Part shown: positions 52,378 to 60,720 of the stretch, piece by piece
Layout: each line of letters opens with the position of its first letter
Position numbering within the stretch: the first letter of the stretch is position 1
Origin: an uncultured Prevotellaceae bacterium
Lineage (GTDB): Bacteria; Bacteroidota; Bacteroidia; Bacteroidales; Muribaculaceae
Length of the DNA stretch: 64,000 bases
Reading direction: 5' to 3'
Assembly (NCBI GenBank): GCA_900318645.1
Contig: ONLH01000018.1
Location: forward strand, 1-64,000
The notes under the pieces: model-generated
The model's database searches: none
The model's input: the letters and a program-made list of their open reading frames with translations, nothing else
Told to the model about the DNA's origin: nothing
Made by a program: the position numbers and the translations under genes

Positions 52378-53134
52378 TACGTAGGTACTCTTCGGCACGG
52401 GCGAGGTCCTCGGGGGTGTCGATGCCGATGGTAGCAGTGGTGGTGATGCCCGCCTTGATGGTGTAGCCGTTTTCTAGCCAGCGCAACTGTTCCAACGACT
52501 CAGCGAGTTCCAGCGGTGACTGCGGCAGACGCGTGATCTCTGCCAGTACGTTAGCACGGTAGGCATACATGCCCACATGAGTATAATACTGAGTCAAGGC
52601 GGGCCACTGGTCACGCTCCTTTCCTCTAACAAACGGGATGACCGAACGTGAGAAATAGCGGGCTCGCATCTGGTTGTCCAACACCACCTTGGGTGAATTG
52701 GGGTTCTCCAATTCGCTGTAGGGGCGGCTGGCATCAAAGGGGCGCACCAGCGTGGCAATGTCGGTCGTCGGGTCGTCAAAGCACGCCATGATGGCTTGCA
52801 ACTGATCGGGCTGGATGAACGGTTCATCACCCTGGATGTTGATGATGACATCCTCACCGCCGCCATTCTTCAGGTAGGCCTCCTGGCAACGGTCGGTGCC
52901 ACTGCGGTGCTCGGTACTCGTCATCACCGCTTTGCCGCCGAAGGCTGCCACAGCCTCCATGATGCGGTCATCGTCGGTAGCCACTACCACATGGTCCAGC
53001 ACTTTACTCACTTGGGTATATACCCGTTCTATCATCATTTTGCCGCCCAGCACTGCCAGCGGCTTCCCGGGAAACCTCGTCGAGGCAAACCTCGCTGGGA
53101 TAATCCCAATAAAAGTCAAATTTCTCTGTTCCAT
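52370..53134 (-). CDS. kdsB: KdsB, 3-deoxy-manno-octulosonate cytidylyltransferase
   Basis: This 254-residue enzyme activates Kdo as CMP-Kdo for lipopolysaccharide synthesis. The signature is GIIPARFASTRFPGKPLAVLGG near the N-terminus, VVVATDD, TSTEHRSGTDR and NIQGDEPFIQ. The length fits the family (about 250). It starts 4 bases after the stop of the PD-(D/E)XK gene, so the two are translationally linked, and its stop codon is provided by a repeat tract. Confidence 0.95.
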
Positions 53135-53138
53135 TATA

Positions 53139-54275
53139 TTAGTCCATTATTTTTTCGTTCAGTTTTGCCTCAATCTCTTTGATGGTAGGAATGGTGCCTT
53201 CTACCTTCTCGGGATAAAATTTCTCAAGTTCATACTCCGAAATCCCGATGGGCTGGCTGCTTGACTCCAGCGCATACTTTGCAAGTGTGTTGTCTTTGCT
53301 TCGACAAACTAATAAACCGATAGTTGGGTTATCTTTTCCCTCTTCTCTGAGTAAGTGGTTTGTTGCCGTTACATATGTACCTAATTGTCCAATATCCTTT
53401 GAGTCAAATTTGTCAATCTTTACTTCAATCACAACATAGCACCTCAGTTTGATATTATAGAACAGCAAATCAATGAACTTTTCTGTTTCGCCAATCTGCA
53501 AACGGTATTCTTTGCCAACATAAGCAAAGCCGGTACCAAGTTCTATCAGAAAATTAGTGATATTCGTTAATAGAGCCTCTTTTAATTGTGCTTCATTATG
53601 CCTTTTAGTGACTCCAATAAAAGCAAAGTTATAAGGATCCTTCGTCAGTTCTTGAGCCAGATCACTTGATTCGTCGGGAATTGTATGCTTGAAATTAGTG
53701 ATTGCCTTTCCTTTACGTTCATAGAGTCCAGTATTTATCCAATTAAGCAAAATGGCTCTGCTCCATCCATTCTCGATGGTTTGGCTTATGAAAAATAATG
53801 CCTTGTTTACATCTCCTTTAACCTTGTCCAAGATGAGTTTATGGTGTCCCCATGGCACTTTGAAAATCCCTTCACATGGCAAGGCGTTATCGGATGATTG
53901 AAATTCGCCCCCAACTTGGGGATGAATTTTGGAAGAAGCATCATCAATACTTTCGCCCTCAATTTGGGGGCGAATTGTAGCCGTCTGAGAATAAAGGAGA
54001 TAGAAACGCCTGCAATACCTCAGATTCGTGACTGATAAACCTTCAACTTGGGGCATCTCGCTTTTTAAATCCTTGCTCAATTGTTCAATAACGCTTTCAC
54101 CCCAACGCTCTTCCACTTTCATCTCTACGATGTCTCGCCCTAACAACCAATTAAATTTCAATTGTTCATAATTTACTCTTATGGCTGCCTTGATTTGGCT
54201 TTGTCGGTAGCGTGAGACAAGGCTCTTGACCCATTGGGTGTATTCCTTGTCAATTATAGTTATTGCTTTGCTCAT
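53139..54275 (-). CDS. PD-(D/E)XK nuclease of the YhcG/DUF1016 family
   Basis: This 378-residue protein matches the YhcG type: an N-terminal DUF1016 helical domain (SLVSRYRQSQIKAAIRVNYEQLKFNWLLGRDI) and a C-terminal restriction-like nuclease domain with FIDLLFYNIKLRCYVVIEVKIDKF, where the Asp and ExK active-site residues are intact. A linker insertion repeats PQIEGES/PQVGGEF. The family is often carried with restriction-modification or mobile genes, but here it stands alone, 4 bases ahead of kdsB. Role is unknown, possibly DNA maintenance or defence. Confidence 0.88.
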   Translation of the reverse strand: MSKAITIIDKEYTQWVKSLVSRYRQSQIKAAIRVNYEQLKFNWLLGRDIVEMKVEERWGESVIEQLSKDLKSEMPQVEGLSVTNLRYCRRFYLLYSQTATIRPQIEGESIDDASSKIHPQVGGEFQSSDNALPCEGIFKVPWGHHKLILDKVKGDVNKALFFISQTIENGWSRAILLNWINTGLYERKGKAITNFKHTIPDESSDLAQELTKDPYNFAFIGVTKRHNEAQLKEALLTNITNFLIELGTGFAYVGKEYRLQIGETEKFIDLLFYNIKLRCYVVIEVKIDKFDSKDIGQLGTYVTATNHLLREEGKDNPTIGLLVCRSKDNTLAKYALESSSQPIGISEYELEKFYPEKVEGTIPTIKEIEAKLNEKIMD

Positions 54276-54363
54276 AATCTTGGTAATTTAATATAAGCGT
54301 CATGCAGCCCAATGTCTATGGTCTCTTCTCAATAACTGTCGATTCCTCTTCTGCTCTGTGGCA

Positions 54364-55002
54364 TCAGTATCCCCAGTTCTCGCCGAGGAGGATGACGGTG
54401 TGGCGGTGGGCTGGGAAACTGTTGCGGGTGAAGTGGACGTAGTTGCAGATGCACTGCGGGCTGTTGCAGTTGTGGCACACACCGTCGAGGCGGCAGGGCG
54501 TGTCGCAACCCAGACGGGCGGTGTTGATAGGAGCGGCAACATTGCGGGCGCGGGCAAGTGCGGCCTCGATGGTGGGGGCAACCTTGTTCATCCCGATGAC
54601 GTGGATCACGTTGTGTGGGCCCCAGGTAATGGCGGCGACGCGGTTGCCACGGCCGTCGATGTTGACGATGACGCCGTCCTGGGTGATAGCGTTGGCGCTG
54701 GTGAGGAAGTAGTCCACATCCATCGCATCGAGGTAGCATTGGCGCTTCTCCTCGTTGGTTACGGCCTTGTCACGGTCAATGACTTTGTAATTGCCGCTGT
54801 TGATGAGCTCGTCGGTCAGTCCCATTTCGCGGATGGTCTGGGATCCGCCCCAAGTGATGCTGCTGCCCTCAGGGATAAGTGACTTGACGAGGGAGATAGC
54901 TTCGGCAGTGGTAGCGCAATAGTGAGCATTAAAGTTGCGGCGTTGCAGGTGCTTGATAATACGTCCTGCCAATAATTCGTTATGGATTTCAATAGGTGTC
55001 AT
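54364..55002 (-). CDS. LUD-domain protein (lactate-utilisation family)
   Basis: This 212-residue protein has the LUD signature GSSITWGGSQTIREMGL and a C-terminal cysteine cluster (CDTPCRLDGVCHNCNSPQCICNY) with seven Cys suited to an iron-sulfur or zinc site. LutC-type proteins act with LutA and LutB in lactate oxidation, but neither is present here. A standalone form of this type is common in Bacteroidetes; the cofactor chemistry is not certain. Confidence 0.85.
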   Translation of the reverse strand: MTPIEIHNELLAGRIIKHLQRRNFNAHYCATTAEAISLVKSLIPEGSSITWGGSQTIREMGLTDELINSGNYKVIDRDKAVTNEEKRQCYLDAMDVDYFLTSANAITQDGVIVNIDGRGNRVAAITWGPHNVIHVIGMNKVAPTIEAALARARNVAAPINTARLGCDTPCRLDGVCHNCNSPQCICNYVHFTRNSFPAHRHTVILLGENWGY

Positions 55003-55008
55003 AATTTT

Positions 55009-55038
55009 GATTAGTGATTAGAGATTAGTGAATTTAGA
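55009..55038. repeat. GATTAGTG micro-repeat tract
   Basis: GATTAGTGATTAGAGATTAGTG fills the spacer between the LUD and YqaA-like genes. Confidence 0.65.
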
Positions 55039-55501
55039 ATAGGTCAATGAGTTTCAGGGAACCCCAGATGATGGCGGCGTAGCGTAGCAGTTTGCCGATG
55101 GTCATGGTGACCAGCACAATCCAGACATTGGAACGCACATAGCCCAACGCGACGCTGATGGCAGTTCCCAACATGGGAATGAAGGCAAAGAATCCCATCC
55201 ATGCGCCACGATTGTGCATAAAGTGCAGAGCACGGTTGAGTTTCTCCTCGCTCACGTGGGCATATTTCTCTATCCATTCAATTTTACCCAAGTGCCCCAA
55301 CCAGTAGCACGTCATGCCACCGCTCACGTTGCCCGCCAGTGCCACGAACAGGCAGGTGACGGGATCCATGTGCAACGGTCCAACGCAGGCGATGACCAAT
55401 GCCTCGCTGCTGAACGGTACAATACTGCCGGCCAGGAACGATCCCAGAAACAGTCCGAGAAATCCCCATTGAGTGAAAAATTGAATCAACGTATCGAGCA
55501 T
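55034..55501 (-). CDS. YqaA/DedA-family membrane protein
   Basis: This 155-residue polytopic protein has four to five hydrophobic segments and the SNARE-associated/DedA pattern: GLFLGSFLAGSIVPFSSEAL, AGNVSGGMTCYWLGHLGK and MLGTAISVALGYVR. DedA-like proteins are linked to lipid flipping and membrane homeostasis. It is short relative to DedA (about 200), as in the YqaA subgroup. Confidence 0.88.
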   Translation of the reverse strand: MLDTLIQFFTQWGFLGLFLGSFLAGSIVPFSSEALVIACVGPLHMDPVTCLFVALAGNVSGGMTCYWLGHLGKIEWIEKYAHVSEEKLNRALHFMHNRGAWMGFFAFIPMLGTAISVALGYVRSNVWIVLVTMTIGKLLRYAAIIWGSLKLIDLF

Positions 55502-55504
55502 AGT

Positions 55505-55595
55505 TGCAGTTTACTGTTTGCAGTTTTTAGTTTTCAGTTTTCAGCTTTCAGCTTTCAGTTGTTTATTGGCGGATGCCACTGAAAACTGACGACTA
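55505..55595. repeat. CAGTTTTCAG micro-repeat tract with GCGGATGC word
   Basis: AGTTTTTAGTTTTCAGTTTTCAGCTTTCAG units, then GCGGATGC (55570-55577), and ACTGAAAACTGACGAC. This lies upstream of the YqaA-like gene and downstream of the esterase gene. Confidence 0.65.
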
Positions 55596-55600
55596 TTGTT

Positions 55601-56746
55601 TTATTTGAAGAGCAGCTGGGTGAAAATGACCAAGTAGTCGCGCCAATTGGCCCACTCGTGACCGGCACCGCTCTCATAATAGGTGTAACGCAAGCGATTC
55701 TTGTCCATCATTCCCCTGAAGTTGACGTTATCCTTGTACAGGAAATCATCCTTACCGATGCCAATCCAGTATAAACGGGGACGTTGCTTGAACTGGGTGA
55801 TGAGTTTATCCTCAAGGTCGTCATATATTTTGCTCTTGCCCTGGTCCATGCGGCCGATGGCTGCCGAAAACAGGCCCACATAGGCGAAATCATCGGGTTG
55901 ATTGGCGCTGATGTAGAGCGTGTGGTAGCCGCCCATTGATAGACCGGCGATGGCGCGGTAGCGCTTGGCAGCACGCGTGCGGTAATTGTTGTCTATCCAT
56001 GAAACGATGTCATTGAAGCTGCTTTCAAATGTCCCCTCCATCCATTGCTTGTGGGCAAAGGTGGGTTGCTCATTGCTGTTCGGGCCCAAGCCAGGAGCCG
56101 CAGGCGTGTCGGTGTGTCCGTTGGGCATCACCACGATCATCGGCTCGGCTTTGCCTTCGGCGATGAGGTTGTCAAGCACTTGGGCTGCATGGCCTTGTTC
56201 CAACCATACTGTCTCGTCACCACCTGTGCCGTGCAGCAGGTAAAATACGGGATACTTCTGACGGCCTTCATCGTAGCCAGCCGGCAGATAGACCATCATG
56301 CGACGCTTGGTCTTGAGGGTAGGGGAGTCATACCATACCGCTTCGACTTTGCCGTGAGGTACATCGTGTGTCGCCACTGGGCTATCGCCCTTAGGGTCAA
56401 GTACGAAGGTGCTCATCACAGTCTTGACATCGCGCAGCACTTGGGCATTCTCCTGATCAAGAACCTTCAAGCCATCAACGATATAATAGTACATGTACAG
56501 GTCAGGTTCCAGGTCGCGCAGGGTGATGCTCCATGTCTCGTTACCTGTGCGTTTCATCAATGTATCTACGCGTGAGTCAATGATTAAGCGCACCGAGTCG
56601 GCCGCAGGTGCCTTGAGCTTAAAAGTTACTGATCCGTCTTTAGCAATCTCGGGGCTGGCGACTGTTGGGGCCAAAAAGACACCTTGAGCACTCATAACGA
56701 GCCCCATCGCCATGAATGCAATAGCAAGTAGGAAAAGTTTTTTCAT
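55601..56746 (-). CDS. Secreted esterase of the CE1 type with an N-terminal starch-binding-like domain
   Basis: This 381-residue protein has a signal peptide (MKKLFLLAIAFMAMGLVMSAQ), an N-terminal Ig/CBM48-like domain (SVTFKLKAPAADSVRLIIDS, WSITLRDLEPDLYMYYYIVDG; residues about 30-120) and an alpha/beta hydrolase domain. The nucleophile is in AGLSMGGYHTLY, and the His is in SGAGHEWANWRDYL near the C-terminus. This arrangement is typical of CE1 feruloyl or acetyl-xylan esterases. The start at 56746 is supported by its promoter; the longer frame to 56884 would begin upstream of it. The substrate is a plant or host-linked ester. Confidence 0.9.
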   Translation of the reverse strand: MKKLFLLAIAFMAMGLVMSAQGVFLAPTVASPEIAKDGSVTFKLKAPAADSVRLIIDSRVDTLMKRTGNETWSITLRDLEPDLYMYYYIVDGLKVLDQENAQVLRDVKTVMSTFVLDPKGDSPVATHDVPHGKVEAVWYDSPTLKTKRRMMVYLPAGYDEGRQKYPVFYLLHGTGGDETVWLEQGHAAQVLDNLIAEGKAEPMIVVMPNGHTDTPAAPGLGPNSNEQPTFAHKQWMEGTFESSFNDIVSWIDNNYRTRAAKRYRAIAGLSMGGYHTLYISANQPDDFAYVGLFSAAIGRMDQGKSKIYDDLEDKLITQFKQRPRLYWIGIGKDDFLYKDNVNFRGMMDKNRLRYTYYESGAGHEWANWRDYLVIFTQLLFK

Positions 56747-56777
56747 CTTAGTAAAGTCTGTTAAAATAAAAGTTTTG

Positions 56778-56808
56778 CAAATATACTGGATTTTGAAGGC
56801 AATGCAAA
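56778..56808 (-). promoter_or_regulatory. Promoter of the esterase gene (TTTG-N19-TATATTTG)
   Basis: On the minus strand TTTG (56808-56805), 19 bases, TATATTTG (56785-56778). It overlaps the upstream spacer of the DUF169 gene. Confidence 0.7.
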
Positions 56809-56826
56809 AAGAAAAGCAGCCAAATT

Positions 56827-57537
56827 TTATTCCTGCATGCGAGTTTTCACTCTTTCCCAGGCATGAGAGCCGAACAGGAAACAATCCCGCATCGTGTCCA
56901 GCATTGCTGTGAAGCGGCTCATCGGGACAGTGAAGCTCAATTCGTTCTTGCCGACCCAGGGGCGTACCGACGGGTCAAACAACCCGAGGAAACAGCGGTA
57001 CCCACCACGGGCATTCTCAACGATGGTCATCGAAACCACCGTGCTGCAGCCTGACCCAAATTGTGCAACCACAGCATCGGGCTCATTGGTGTCATAGAAT
57101 GCCCACCCACACAGGCCTGAAAGCATATCAGGAGTAGCATAGAACATCACGCCCTCAAAACCTTCAAACGACTCAGCCTTGTCGATTCTTACAAAATTCA
57201 GATAAGGTTTTGCGGCACGGGGCATCTCTAGACTTTTGACATAGTTGGCGACCATCTCGGGCGTCTGTTTGTATTTTTCGGTCAATGAGACGAAATTGGG
57301 CACCCGCTTGGGCATATCGCTGAAACCCGTGTAAAGTTTGCCGCCACCACAGCCGATGACTTCGGCACTTAACGCCACGGGTGTGCCCTCGCGCGCTGCC
57401 TGCAAACTCTTGAAGAAACATCCGCCAATTTTTGCCGTCTGCGCTACTGGCGTGTCGCTGTATCCGAACAACAAGGGCAACTGAGCACCTTCCCCGAACG
57501 CTTTACGATAATTCTCAATAAATTCTTTCAATTCCAT
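56827..57537 (-). CDS. DUF169 family protein
   Basis: This protein of about 236 residues (from MELKEF) has conserved cysteine-containing segments typical of DUF169: IGGCFFKSLQAAREG, IGCGGGKLYTGF, and a Gly/Cys-rich GSGCSTVVSM. The function is unknown; some members are found near electron-transfer genes. ATGs upstream (57552, 57588) would precede the transcription start predicted from the TATCTTTG box at 57575-57582, or be close to it, so 57537 is used. Confidence 0.8.
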   Translation of the reverse strand: MELKEFIENYRKAFGEGAQLPLLFGYSDTPVAQTAKIGGCFFKSLQAAREGTPVALSAEVIGCGGGKLYTGFSDMPKRVPNFVSLTEKYKQTPEMVANYVKSLEMPRAAKPYLNFVRIDKAESFEGFEGVMFYATPDMLSGLCGWAFYDTNEPDAVVAQFGSGCSTVVSMTIVENARGGYRCFLGLFDPSVRPWVGKNELSFTVPMSRFTAMLDTMRDCFLFGSHAWERVKTRMQE

Positions 57538-57574
57538 ATCACATGCTTGCATTTGGTGAAACCATAAATCACCA

Positions 57575-57582
57575 CAAAGATA
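57575..57582 (-). promoter_or_regulatory. -7 box TATCTTTG of the DUF169 gene
   Basis: TATCTTTG on the minus strand lies 38 bases before the ATG at 57537. Confidence 0.55.
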
Positions 57583-57734
57583 ATGCAAGTCAAGGGTAGA
57601 AAAAAGAAATCACTCATTTTTTGCCGAAGCAGTGATTCTTTTTGTTTTCTTCAACGGAGTGTTATATCTGGTATAGTCCATTTAAGACGAATATACTCCA
57701 GAATTCAACGGATTGGCCAGCAGTTGCTCTTTGT

Positions 57735-57810
57735 AGGGACGCAAAATTTGAGTCTCAGATTGTTGGGGATTACCGAAATACAGCCCTGGAGACGCAAAAT
57801 TTTGCGTCTC
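57735..57810. repeat. Pair of GAGACGCAAAATTTTGCGTCTC-type palindromes
   Basis: 57789-57810 is a perfect 22-base palindrome (arms GAGACGCAAAA/TTTTGCGTCTC). A degenerate copy with GGGACGCAAAATTTGAG lies near 57736-57757. A looser relative is at 26613-26634. Between the copies sits a 30-base spacer. Confidence 0.75.
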
Positions 57811-57855
57811 TACATAGCGGATGAATCCGTCTCAGTGGAAAGGGATGTGTTAGAC

Positions 57856-60192
57856 TCAGTTGTTTCCCAGGATGATGTCAAGGATGGCGTTGACATCGGC
57901 TATGTTGACTTCCCCGTCGGAGTTCACATCACCAACTTGGCTCTGGTCATTGACAAGAATCATACTGATGGCCGTGTTGATGTCCGCGATATTGATCTCA
58001 TTATCAAGGTTGACATCACCGATGAGCGTGTCAAGCTGGAATTGCTGGTATTCGCTCCATTGCGAGGTGGTGCCATCAATGTAAACTGCCTGGACGCGCA
58101 TCGCGTAGTTTCCTTGTTTAGCCTCTGTAATCTCAAAGGATTTTCGGCTGATATCTTCATAACAGGCCACATCATCAGGGTTGAATTGGTTGGAGTTAGC
58201 GCCCGTCATGATGCTTACTTTGCTGAGCATGACGGCTTGCCCCCTTACTGACTTGTTGAAACTGATCGTCTCTTTCCCGCTGTTGATGCATGGTAATACG
58301 AACACATTTTCAATGCCGGTAGGCGTGGCGACAATTGTTGTGTCATAGTCGCCACAGGTTACTTTGAGGTTACTCATGAACATCGTTTCAGGACACTTGG
58401 CTGTGATATGGACAGTCAAATGCCCATAGCTGTTGCTGAGGTCAATCTGTGGGGTGGTAAGGCGTCCTGTTAGGACATCCGATCCGATATTTAGATATCC
58501 GTTGCCAGGGTATAGCCTGTTGCCTGTCCAGCCAGGTGTAGAAGTGAACTCGTCGAGCCTGGCTGATATGTCATTGATTCCAGAGTCGGACGTCAAGTGC
58601 TCAAATGACTGTTCCAGCAGCATTTTGCCGGCGAACCAATGAATTATCTCTAAGCGATAAGACTTCACGTTCACAAAGGGGGTGCTATCCTGCCATTGAG
58701 CCTTGAAGGAAGTGGCCGACAGCCGAGTGGGCGGCAACATGACCGGGTCATGCTTCTCCAGTTTAGCCCTGCCGATGAGCGTGAAAGTGACCGATTCAGC
58801 GCCCTCACTTTTCAAGGTCACGGTGGCAGTGTGGGTACCTGTTCGGGTCGGATGGAAGATGATAGGTACATTTATGCCCTCCTTGACTTCCTGGAGGCTC
58901 AGACGCGTCTTGTTGATGGTAAAGCTTCCGTCTTGGTCATTGAGGGTGACCGTGACGTCATGAGTCAGGGTGGATCCCTTGACTTCAAAGTAATTGGTGA
59001 TCTCTTTATTGACCGTACCGTTGATATATATCCTGTCGGTCAAAATCTTGATGGCCGGAGTCGTAACAGGCGGCTGAAAATTGGAGAGGTAGCACTGGAA
59101 AATATTATACACAGAACCTCCGCCGTCAAAGGCATTCAACACATAGTAGCCGTTGTTGCGTCCACTCCAGCCGAAGTTGACATGGTAAGAGTCACCCGGT
59201 GCATTATAACCATCAATATTGAAGGCATGAGCGCCACCGGTAGCCGATTGGCCGGTATAAAGGATGGGACGTCCCGATTTGAGTTCATATTGGAGCATGG
59301 CGGCCCATTCCTCATCGTTGTAGTACACCTTTCCGGTCTCGTCATTCAGTTTCATGTGGATATCGATATCCTGGTCGTAGCCGAAAAACTGTGTCGCATT
59401 TAAGATATCCAGATGACCTGCTCCGCTAGCTTGAGGAGTGTAGTCCATATACTCGGCTTGACCGATATAGCGCATCAACTTGCCCACAGCCTCAGCTTGG
59501 ATGCTGTTGTAACCCTCAGTATAGCTGTTGAGCATGTTGTTCCAGATGAAGGTTGTGGGCTGAAGTGTTTCGACCTCAATACTCTTGGTCTCGGTAGTAT
59601 AGCCAGGAACTGACTTGGTGAGATTGGTGGGATATTGCCAATAGTGGAATATCATAGCCATCGATGTGGCGGCACATCCCGTCAGGCAGCGCTGGCCTTG
59701 GTACACTGGGCACATGCAGTTGTATGGGTCACGTTGATCCCACTTGGTTTTGAGTAGAGGCGAAATACTGGTGGCGGCAAACTGTTGTGCTTTGTTGACG
59801 ACCATCTCAGGATGGGCTTGCAGGTATTCGAGCTGCCCTTTATAGAGTTCAAGGAAGAACTGCATGCCATCGGGCAAGTCGTTCATGTCAACAGCACCGT
59901 CGCCATGGGCCAGAATGGTCTCGGCTCGGTCATCTCCCGCAACGATGACATAGCTGCTGTTGTCGTCCGTGTTGAAAATGTAATAGTCGTTGAATCGTGT
60001 GTTGACCGATGACGGCTCGCTATGGACCAGACGCAGCGTCGATGAGGGAGCACTGGCTGTTAATCGGCCGTGTGAAGCAAGAAAACGGGCAGCTGCCGCA
60101 CGGGCAGCATCAGTCTCAACGTTTGCCCCATAGGCACCCATTACTGCCCATGCCAATAATTGGATAAGGAAAAATATTCTTGTTTTCATCAT
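57856..60192 (-). CDS. Streptopain-type cysteine protease (C10) with C-terminal dockerin repeats
   Basis: This 778-residue zymogen has a signal peptide (to about residue 23), a Spi/propeptide region (about 25-140) and a C10 catalytic domain with Cys173 (LTGCAATSMAMIFHYW) and His322 (GGAHAFNIDGY), plus the VNFGWSGRNNGYY loop. It continues with beta-sandwich domains of about 370 residues and ends in two dockerin-like repeats (GDVNLDNEINIADINTAI and GDVNSDGEVNIADVNAIL). C10 proteases of gut Bacteroidales degrade host proteins. The promoter (TACTTTTG) is at 60272-60279. No partner cohesin or secretion-specific C-terminal domain is seen. Confidence 0.93.
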   Translation of the reverse strand: MMKTRIFFLIQLLAWAVMGAYGANVETDAARAAAARFLASHGRLTASAPSSTLRLVHSEPSSVNTRFNDYYIFNTDDNSSYVIVAGDDRAETILAHGDGAVDMNDLPDGMQFFLELYKGQLEYLQAHPEMVVNKAQQFAATSISPLLKTKWDQRDPYNCMCPVYQGQRCLTGCAATSMAMIFHYWQYPTNLTKSVPGYTTETKSIEVETLQPTTFIWNNMLNSYTEGYNSIQAEAVGKLMRYIGQAEYMDYTPQASGAGHLDILNATQFFGYDQDIDIHMKLNDETGKVYYNDEEWAAMLQYELKSGRPILYTGQSATGGAHAFNIDGYNAPGDSYHVNFGWSGRNNGYYVLNAFDGGGSVYNIFQCYLSNFQPPVTTPAIKILTDRIYINGTVNKEITNYFEVKGSTLTHDVTVTLNDQDGSFTINKTRLSLQEVKEGINVPIIFHPTRTGTHTATVTLKSEGAESVTFTLIGRAKLEKHDPVMLPPTRLSATSFKAQWQDSTPFVNVKSYRLEIIHWFAGKMLLEQSFEHLTSDSGINDISARLDEFTSTPGWTGNRLYPGNGYLNIGSDVLTGRLTTPQIDLSNSYGHLTVHITAKCPETMFMSNLKVTCGDYDTTIVATPTGIENVFVLPCINSGKETISFNKSVRGQAVMLSKVSIMTGANSNQFNPDDVACYEDISRKSFEITEAKQGNYAMRVQAVYIDGTTSQWSEYQQFQLDTLIGDVNLDNEINIADINTAISMILVNDQSQVGDVNSDGEVNIADVNAILDIILGNN

Positions 60193-60271
60193 GATATATG
60201 CCTTTTAAAAGTTGTAATGATGATACGATAACTGGTTGCCATGTCATATTTCGGTAACCATCATAGCATCG

Positions 60272-60302
60272 CAAAAGTACATTTTCAGACAATGGCAGTC
60301 AA
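60272..60302 (-). promoter_or_regulatory. Promoter of the C10 protease gene (TTG-N20-TACTTTTG)
   Basis: On the minus strand TTG (60302-60300), 20 bases, TACTTTTG (60279-60272). The leader is about 75 bases. Confidence 0.65.
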
Positions 60303-60662
60303 GTCTTTTTATTCACAATTTTACCCAAAAACCGTTATTTTTTCAAAAACCGTCAAATTATTAGACACTTTGTGAGGAAAAAAGGGACGGTTCTTTTGAT
60401 GTAAAAGTTCGACTCTTATTCTTTACTGATTCGTTGATGAGTCGTATTTGCGCCAAATTTTTGGGGGGTGCGTACGCTCCCCCTTTTTGCGCCGTTGGGC
60501 GCCTTTCCGCGCCTTTTAACGCCTCATCGGCTAGCTGGAAAGGACTGTCAATCAGACGTTAGGAGGTTTTTAAAGGTTTTGGGAGGTGCGAACCTGAGTC
60601 CTATCAGGCGCACTGGGAATGTTCAGTAGATGATGGGGTTAGAAAGTTGTGGAGATAAGAAC

Positions 60663-60693
60663 AGCACGGGCCGATGAGATGTCGGTCCGTGCT
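60663..60693 (-). terminator. Hairpin after the dcuB gene
   Basis: AGCACGGGCCGA pairs with TCGGTCCGTGCT (12 pairs, one G-T) over a 7-base loop, 28 bases after the dcuB stop codon. The T-run is poor. Confidence 0.55.
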
Positions 60694-60720
60694 ATCAGGT
60701 ATATCAGATTTGTCTGCGGT

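Larger units (their letters stand above)
60193..60720. other. 528-bp intergenic region with GC-rich hairpins
   Basis: No gene is seen. 60272-60302 holds the C10 protease promoter. At about 60463-60482 a GGGGG...CCCCC hairpin around GCGTACGC is followed by TTTTT, then a GCGCC-GTTG-GGCGC hairpin, and at about 60588-60612 a nested hairpin (TGCG, CCTGA...TCAGG, CGCA). The DcuB hairpin lies at 60663-60693. Confidence 0.6.
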
